From the NCBI GenBank assembly GCA_946482075.1, contig CAMLQG010000110.1, forward strand, positions 1-9,359: DNA of 9,359 nt, given 5' to 3'. This DNA is from an uncultured Erythrobacteraceae bacterium (GTDB taxonomy: Bacteria; Pseudomonadota; Alphaproteobacteria; Sphingomonadales; Sphingomonadaceae). The translations under genes and the position numbers were made by a program. Below the pieces are notes generated by a model. That model worked only from the letters and a program-made list of their open reading frames with translations, searched no databases and had not been told where the DNA came from. Below, in pieces: positions 5,951 to 9,359 of this stretch; position 1 is the stretch's first letter; each line of letters begins with the position of its first letter.

Positions 5951-7033
5951 ATGCCGGAACGCCCTCCTCCCATTCATGGCCGCGGCGCGCAGTCAGGCGT
6001 GGCGTCGCGCCGCTTCAACCTGCCGCAGCGGGAAGCGGACGGCGATTGGCGCGACGAGGCGGAGACGATCGATGGCCCGCTTCCCCGCCTGCGCACCACT
6101 GTCACCGAGGAACATCCCCGCACGATCCTGAGCTTCAACAAATCGCCGGACATTCCCTTCGACCGTTCGCTCAACGCCTATCGGGGATGCGAGCATGGCT
6201 GCATTTACTGCTTCGCCCGGCCGACCCATGCCTATCACGATCTGTCGCCGGGCCTCGATTTCGAGACCAAGCTGTTCGCCAAACCGGCAGCAGCGCAACT
6301 GTTGCGCAGGACGCTGGCCAAGCCCGGATACAAGCCCCGCCCGATCGCGATGGGGACCAACACCGATCCGTACCAGCCGATCGAAGCGCGCTATCGCATC
6401 ACGCGCGCGGTGCTGGGCGTGTGCCTTGAAACGCGCCACCCGGTGACGATCACCACCAAGTCCGACCGGGTGCTGCGCGATCTCGACCTGTTGGCCGAGC
6501 TGGCGCGCCATCGGCTGACCCATGTCGCGCTGTCGGTCACCAGCCTCGACCCGCACCTCTCCCGCCTGCTGGAACCGCGCGCTCCCGCGCCGGCCAAGCG
6601 GATCGCGGCGCTGGGCAAGCTCATCGAAGCCGGCGTGCCCGTCCACATGTCGGTAGCCCCGGTGATCCCCGCGATCACGGATGAATTCATGGAAGCGATC
6701 CTGCAATGCGGGGCGGAGCACGGCGTGCGTTCCGCCGGCTGGATACCTGTTCGCCTGCCGCATGAAGTGGCGCCCCTGTTCCGCGAATGGCTCGCCACCC
6801 ATTTCCCTGACCGCGCGGGCAAGGTCATGGCGATCATCCAGTCCATCCGCGGCGGGCGCGACAATGACCCGGACTTCTTCACCCGCATGCGTCCCAGCGG
6901 CACCTGGGCGGAGCTGTTCCGCGCGCGCTTCCGCCTCGCGCGCAAGCGCACCGGCATGGCGAAAGCGAAAGTCGAGCTCGATTGCAGCCGGTTCCGCCCG
7001 CCGGACATAAGTGGCCAGCTCTCGCTGCTGTAA
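5951..7033 (+). CDS. PA0069-family radical SAM protein
   Basis: This is a 360-residue cytoplasmic radical S-adenosylmethionine protein. The cluster motif C80-EHG-C84-IY-C87 (CX3CX2C) is followed by FARPTHAY. GTNTDPYQPIEARY (about 135-148), the TTKSDRVLRDLDLL stretch and LSVTSLD complete the half-barrel. These match the PA0069/Rv2578c group (COG1533), distant relatives of spore photoproduct lyase. The reaction and substrate of the group are unknown. The start is ATG 5951 (MPERPPPIHGRG, the usual N-terminus). An in-frame ATG at 5924 would place the start before the putative SOS box and add unrelated residues. There is no Shine-Dalgarno ahead of 5951. The C-terminus is basic and arginine-rich (about 312-336), compatible with nucleic-acid binding. 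The operator just upstream suggests induction by DNA damage. It converges with the dehydrogenase gene. Confidence 0.93.
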   Translation: MPERPPPIHGRGAQSGVASRRFNLPQREADGDWRDEAETIDGPLPRLRTTVTEEHPRTILSFNKSPDIPFDRSLNAYRGCEHGCIYCFARPTHAYHDLSPGLDFETKLFAKPAAAQLLRRTLAKPGYKPRPIAMGTNTDPYQPIEARYRITRAVLGVCLETRHPVTITTKSDRVLRDLDLLAELARHRLTHVALSVTSLDPHLSRLLEPRAPAPAKRIAALGKLIEAGVPVHMSVAPVIPAITDEFMEAILQCGAEHGVRSAGWIPVRLPHEVAPLFREWLATHFPDRAGKVMAIIQSIRGGRDNDPDFFTRMRPSGTWAELFRARFRLARKRTGMAKAKVELDCSRFRPPDISGQLSLL

Positions 7034-7049
7034 TCTCACTCACTGGTTC

Positions 7050-7160
7050 CGCTCATGGTGAGGAGAGACTGAGCCTGTCGAAGGCTCGTCTCGAACCACG
7101 CGCGCTGACGGTCCTTCGAGACGCCACTTCGACAAGCTCAGTGGCTCCTCAGAACGAGCG
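7050..7160. repeat. long imperfect inverted repeat (TTCGACAAGCTCAG type), possible bidirectional terminator
   Basis: Arms of 46 bases each, 7050-7095 and 7115-7160, are inverted copies with roughly 80% identity, and 19 bases separate them. The cores are CTGAGCCTGTCGAAGG on the left and CTTCGACAAGCTCAG on the right, with shared TTCGAGACG inner ends and CTCCTCA/TGAGGAG outer parts. I recall the core as a frequent dispersed repeat of sphingomonad and some other proteobacterial intergenic regions. It fills the gap between the convergent radical SAM and dehydrogenase genes and could end transcription from both sides. No open reading frame of note lies in the gap. Confidence 0.8.
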
Positions 7161-7179
7161 GCTAGTATGCCAGCATGAA

Positions 7180-7935
7180 TCACATCACCGTGAAGCCGCC
7201 ATCGATCGAGATCATCGCACCATAAAGATAGGCCGACTTGTCCGAACACAGCCAGACGACCGTGTCGGCGATATTCTCCGGCTGGCAGATCCACCCGGCG
7301 GGATGGGCAGCGATGATCGCTTCGCGCGCGCCGGGATCGGTGCGGAACAACCCTTCGGTCAGAGGTGTCTCCACAAAAGCGGGGCAGATCGCGTTGATGC
7401 GGATATTCTTGGGCGCCCCTTCCAGCGCCACGGCGCGGGTCAGCCCGACCACCGCATGCTTGGAGGTGATGTAGGAGGCGATTCCCTGCAGCGCGGTCAG
7501 GCCCGAGGCGGACGCGGTGTTCACGATCACGCCGCCGCCATGTTCCTCCATATGCGGCATTTCCGCCTTGAGACTGTTCACCACCCCGAAGACGTTGGTT
7601 TCCATGATCCCACGAAACTGATCGAGGCTGGTCTCGGTGAGATTGCGGTGATCGTCGATGATGCCGGCATTGTTGTGCGCCAGTTCGATGCGCCCGAACT
7701 TGCTGATCCCTTGCGCGAAGCCGGCAGCGACCGCTTTCTCATCCCGCACGTCGCCTTCCACCGCCAGCGCTTTCACGCCCGTGCCTTCCACCATGCCGAT
7801 CGTGCGTGCGAGTTCCGGCCCGTTGAAGTCGAAGCCGACCACATTCACGCCTTCCCGCGCGAAAGCCATCGCGGTTGCGCGCCCGATGCCGGTGGCGGCA
7901 CCGGTGATGAAGATCGTTTTTCCAGCCAGAGACAT
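7180..7935 (-). CDS. short-chain dehydrogenase/reductase, classical NAD-type
   Basis: This is a 251-residue oxidoreductase with a complete classical SDR architecture. The cofactor loop TGAATGIG is at 11-18, NNAG at 88-91, and the catalytic tetrad is Asn114, Ser142, Tyr155 and Lys159 (Y-ITS-K). An acidic Asp36 at the end of the second beta strand favours NAD(H) over NADP(H). The C-terminus ends IDGGFTVM, as is common in the cluster that includes glucose and secondary-alcohol dehydrogenases. The substrate cannot be told from sequence. The start is ATG 7935, chosen because GGGAGAGG lies 8 bases before it and the family N-terminus (MSLAGKTIFITG) begins there. An upstream in-frame ATG at 7992 would translate a palindromic repeat. 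It lies downstream of dnaE on the same strand, with 131 bases between them, and converges with the radical SAM gene. Confidence 0.93.
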   Translation of the reverse strand: MSLAGKTIFITGAATGIGRATAMAFAREGVNVVGFDFNGPELARTIGMVEGTGVKALAVEGDVRDEKAVAAGFAQGISKFGRIELAHNNAGIIDDHRNLTETSLDQFRGIMETNVFGVVNSLKAEMPHMEEHGGGVIVNTASASGLTALQGIASYITSKHAVVGLTRAVALEGAPKNIRINAICPAFVETPLTEGLFRTDPGAREAIIAAHPAGWICQPENIADTVVWLCSDKSAYLYGAMISIDGGFTVM

Positions 7936-7956
7936 ATCCGAAACCTCTCCCTTATC

Positions 7957-8044
7957 GTCGCCCTGAACGTGGTTCGGGGCCATCCAACCCATCTATGGGC
8001 GGTCCTCGGAAGCGCAACGGATGCCGAACCGAGTTCAGCATGAC
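7957..8044. repeat. imperfect inverted repeat between dnaE and the dehydrogenase gene
   Basis: Arms 7957-7985 and 8019-8044 are imperfect inverted copies sharing GGATG, CCGAACC, GTTCAG and GAC blocks, with a few small insertions. Each arm holds an inner palindrome: GAAC-GTG-GTTC in the first and GAAC-CGA-GTTC in the second. The type (GTCATGCTGAAC...GGCATCC) resembles another dispersed repeat I associate with sphingomonads. It starts 22 bases past the dnaE stop on the minus strand and ends 21 bases before the dehydrogenase start codon. It could therefore terminate dnaE transcripts or fold in the dehydrogenase leader. Confidence 0.68.
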
Positions 8045-8066
8045 GGAAGCGGAGCTACAAGAAGGA

Positions 8067-9359
8067 TCAAGCCACCAGACGCAGCGGGGCCCGGGCCGAT
8101 TGCGCGGACAGGGCGACCTTGGCGATGCCGGGGACTTCCTGCAGCCGTTCCGCCAGTTCGCCGTCGAGCTGGAAGGAATCGCCCAGCCGCACCAGCGGAT
8201 TGCGTCCGCCCGGCGTCTTCAGCCGGACGAGCACTTCGCCCAGGCCCGGCTGTCCCTTGACGAGCATGATCGCCAGCGTGTGAAGCGTATCCACATCGCT
8301 GACCTCCAGCGAAAGGCGCATCCGCGCGCTGCCGGTGATCTCGGTGAGCGGCCTCGCCCCCCGCACGGTGACGCGCGGCGGCTCATCCGGGCTCGGCGCG
8401 TCGAGCTCGACATTGAGCAGCACGCAGGTGCCCTCCTTCGCCCATTTCACGAAGGATTCGACCAGCCCTTCCTCGAAGCAAGCCGCGCTGAACTGACCGG
8501 AATTGTCGGAAAAATCGGCGCGCACGAAATCCTTGCCCTTGCGCGTGCGGCCCCGGTTCACCGCTTCCACCATCGCCGCGATCACCGCCGGCTGCCGCCC
8601 GCCGGCCACGCCGCCTTCCATCAGCCCGGCATAGCTGCGCGCACCGTTGGCCGAGGCGATGGCGCGATATTGTTCCACCGGATGGGCGGCGAAGTAGAAG
8701 CCGAAATTATCGCGTTCCTGCGCCATCTGATCCGCCCGTGACCATGGCTCGACATCGGCCAGGCGCAAGGCGGGCTGGGAGTGGTCATCTCCGCCGAACA
8801 GGCCCACCTGCCCGCTTTCCCGCTCGCGCAGCGCGGCATCGGCAGCACCCATCAGGATCTCGGCGCTGGCGAAGACCTTGGCCCGATTGGGCTCCAGCGC
8901 ATCGAACGCGCCGGCGCCCGCCAACGCTTCCAGCTGGCGGCGGTTCATCGAGCCCGGCGGCAGGCGATGGAACAGATCGTCGAGGCTGGCGAATTCGCCA
9001 TGGGCTTCGCGCTCGGCCACGATGGCTTCCATCGCCTTCTCGCCGACATTGCGAATGCCGGCCAGCGCATAGCGCACGGCATAGCCTTCATCCGTCTGCT
9101 CGACGGTGAACTCCGCTTCGGAATGGTTGATGTCCGGCCCGGCCACTTCCACCGGCACTTTCTGCCGCCGCGCATCGTCGATGAAGGCGGCCAGCTTTTC
9201 CGATTGGTGCATGTCGAAGCACATGGAGGCGGCGAAGAATTCGTGCGGATAATGCGCTTTCAGCCACGCGGTCTGATAGGCGAGCAGCGCATAGGCGGCC
9301 GCGTGGCTCTTGTTGAAGCCGTAGCCGGCGAACTTGTCGATCAAGTCGAACAGCTCGTT
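8067..9359 (-). CDS. dnaE: DNA polymerase III alpha subunit, C-terminal part (cut by window edge)
   Basis: This is the replicative polymerase subunit of the DNA polymerase III holoenzyme. The frame is open to the right edge, and 430 residues up to the TGA at 8067 are visible. They begin with NELFDLIDKFAGYGFNKSHAA, the end of the fingers region that is nearly invariant in DnaE1. The PHP and catalytic palm parts lie outside the window. Next come the helix-hairpin-helix region (IRNVGEKAMEAIV...GSMNRRQLEALAGAGAFDA) and a clamp-binding peptide QVGLF (codons 8810-8796), which fits the QxxLF beta-clamp consensus. The OB-fold (RQPAVIAAMVEAVNRGRTRKGKDFVRADFSDNSG region) and the tail that meets tau follow. 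The GFNKSHAAAYALL sequence and the clamp motif favour the replicative DnaE1 over the error-prone DnaE2. No damage to the frame is seen. Confidence 0.96.
   Translation of the reverse strand, partial: NELFDLIDKFAGYGFNKSHAAAYALLAYQTAWLKAHYPHEFFAASMCFDMHQSEKLAAFIDDARRQKVPVEVAGPDINHSEAEFTVEQTDEGYAVRYALAGIRNVGEKAMEAIVAEREAHGEFASLDDLFHRLPPGSMNRRQLEALAGAGAFDALEPNRAKVFASAEILMGAADAALRERESGQVGLFGGDDHSQPALRLADVEPWSRADQMAQERDNFGFYFAAHPVEQYRAIASANGARSYAGLMEGGVAGGRQPAVIAAMVEAVNRGRTRKGKDFVRADFSDNSGQFSAACFEEGLVESFVKWAKEGTCVLLNVELDAPSPDEPPRVTVRGARPLTEITGSARMRLSLEVSDVDTLHTLAIMLVKGQPGLGEVLVRLKTPGGRNPLVRLGDSFQLDGELAERLQEVPGIAKVALSAQSARAPLRLVA

Noticed and set aside
5924..5953. ATG at 5924 as start of the radical SAM protein
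   Set aside because: It would lie before the operator and add nine residues not typical of the family. MPERPPPIHGRG from 5951 is the usual beginning.
5993..7039. Minus-strand open frame of about 350 codons opposite the radical SAM gene
   Set aside because: The opposite strand carries the cluster motif and the whole conserved protein. This frame is explained by codon bias on the other strand.
7935..7992. ATG at 7992 as start of the dehydrogenase
   Set aside because: The added 19 residues would be translated from the palindromic repeat, and the good ribosome binding site (7951-7944) belongs to the ATG at 7935.
7963..8037. GAAC-N3-GTTC palindromes as LexA operators
   Set aside because: The spacing and orientation differ from GTTC-N7-GTTC. 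They are inner parts of the repeat arms.
6982..8043. Plus-strand open frame of about 350 codons opposite the dehydrogenase gene
   Set aside because: It runs through two palindromic repeats and opposite a complete SDR. The product shows no family signature.
8067..9359. DnaE2 (SOS mutagenesis polymerase) as identity of the right-edge polymerase
   Set aside because: GFNKSHAAAYALLAYQTAWLKAHYP-like sequence and the QVGLF clamp motif fit replicative DnaE1, and no imuA/imuB is adjacent.

Overview
The window looks like chromosomal DNA from a high-GC alphaproteobacterium. I infer Sphingomonadales (Sphingomonas, Novosphingobium or Erythrobacter type). The protein signatures fit this: a typical alphaproteobacterial IspE, DnaE1 and ETF:ubiquinone oxidoreductase. 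The three intergenic palindromic repeats resemble dispersed repeats I associate with sphingomonad genomes, and a GTTC-N7-GTTC operator of the alphaproteobacterial LexA type is present. No tRNA, rRNA, CRISPR array, transposase or integrase was seen.

Left block, minus strand (1-2656): an electron-transfer-flavoprotein:ubiquinone oxidoreductase gene is followed by ispE (MEP isoprenoid pathway) and then by an N-formylglutamate amidohydrolase-family gene that runs off the left edge. The last two overlap by ATGA. The oxidoreductase gene is broken: about 20 codons around 1634-1638 are missing and the frame changes, so its FAD-binding part and its 4Fe-4S part lie in different frames.

Central block, plus strand (2741-7033): a divergently transcribed cluster with almost no spacing. 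It holds a degenerate uracil-DNA-glycosylase-fold protein, a periplasmic soluble lytic transglycosylase and a MoaB-type molybdopterin protein (GTG start inside the transglycosylase gene). After a 138-base gap comes a PA0069-family radical SAM protein. That gap carries a long palindrome and, just before the radical SAM start, a perfect SOS-box match (5926-5940), which suggests DNA-damage control of that gene.

Right block, minus strand (7180-9359): the C-terminal half of DNA polymerase III alpha (dnaE) runs in from the right edge and is followed by an NAD-type short-chain dehydrogenase. The dehydrogenase converges on the radical SAM gene.

Three intergenic gaps (5813-5950, 7034-7179, 7936-8066) each hold a different imperfect inverted repeat at the end of a transcription unit. 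These may be mobile palindromes that also act as terminators. The points most worth following are the SOS box on the radical SAM gene, the internal deletion in the ETF:ubiquinone oxidoreductase gene, and the glycosylase-like protein that lacks recognisable catalytic motifs.
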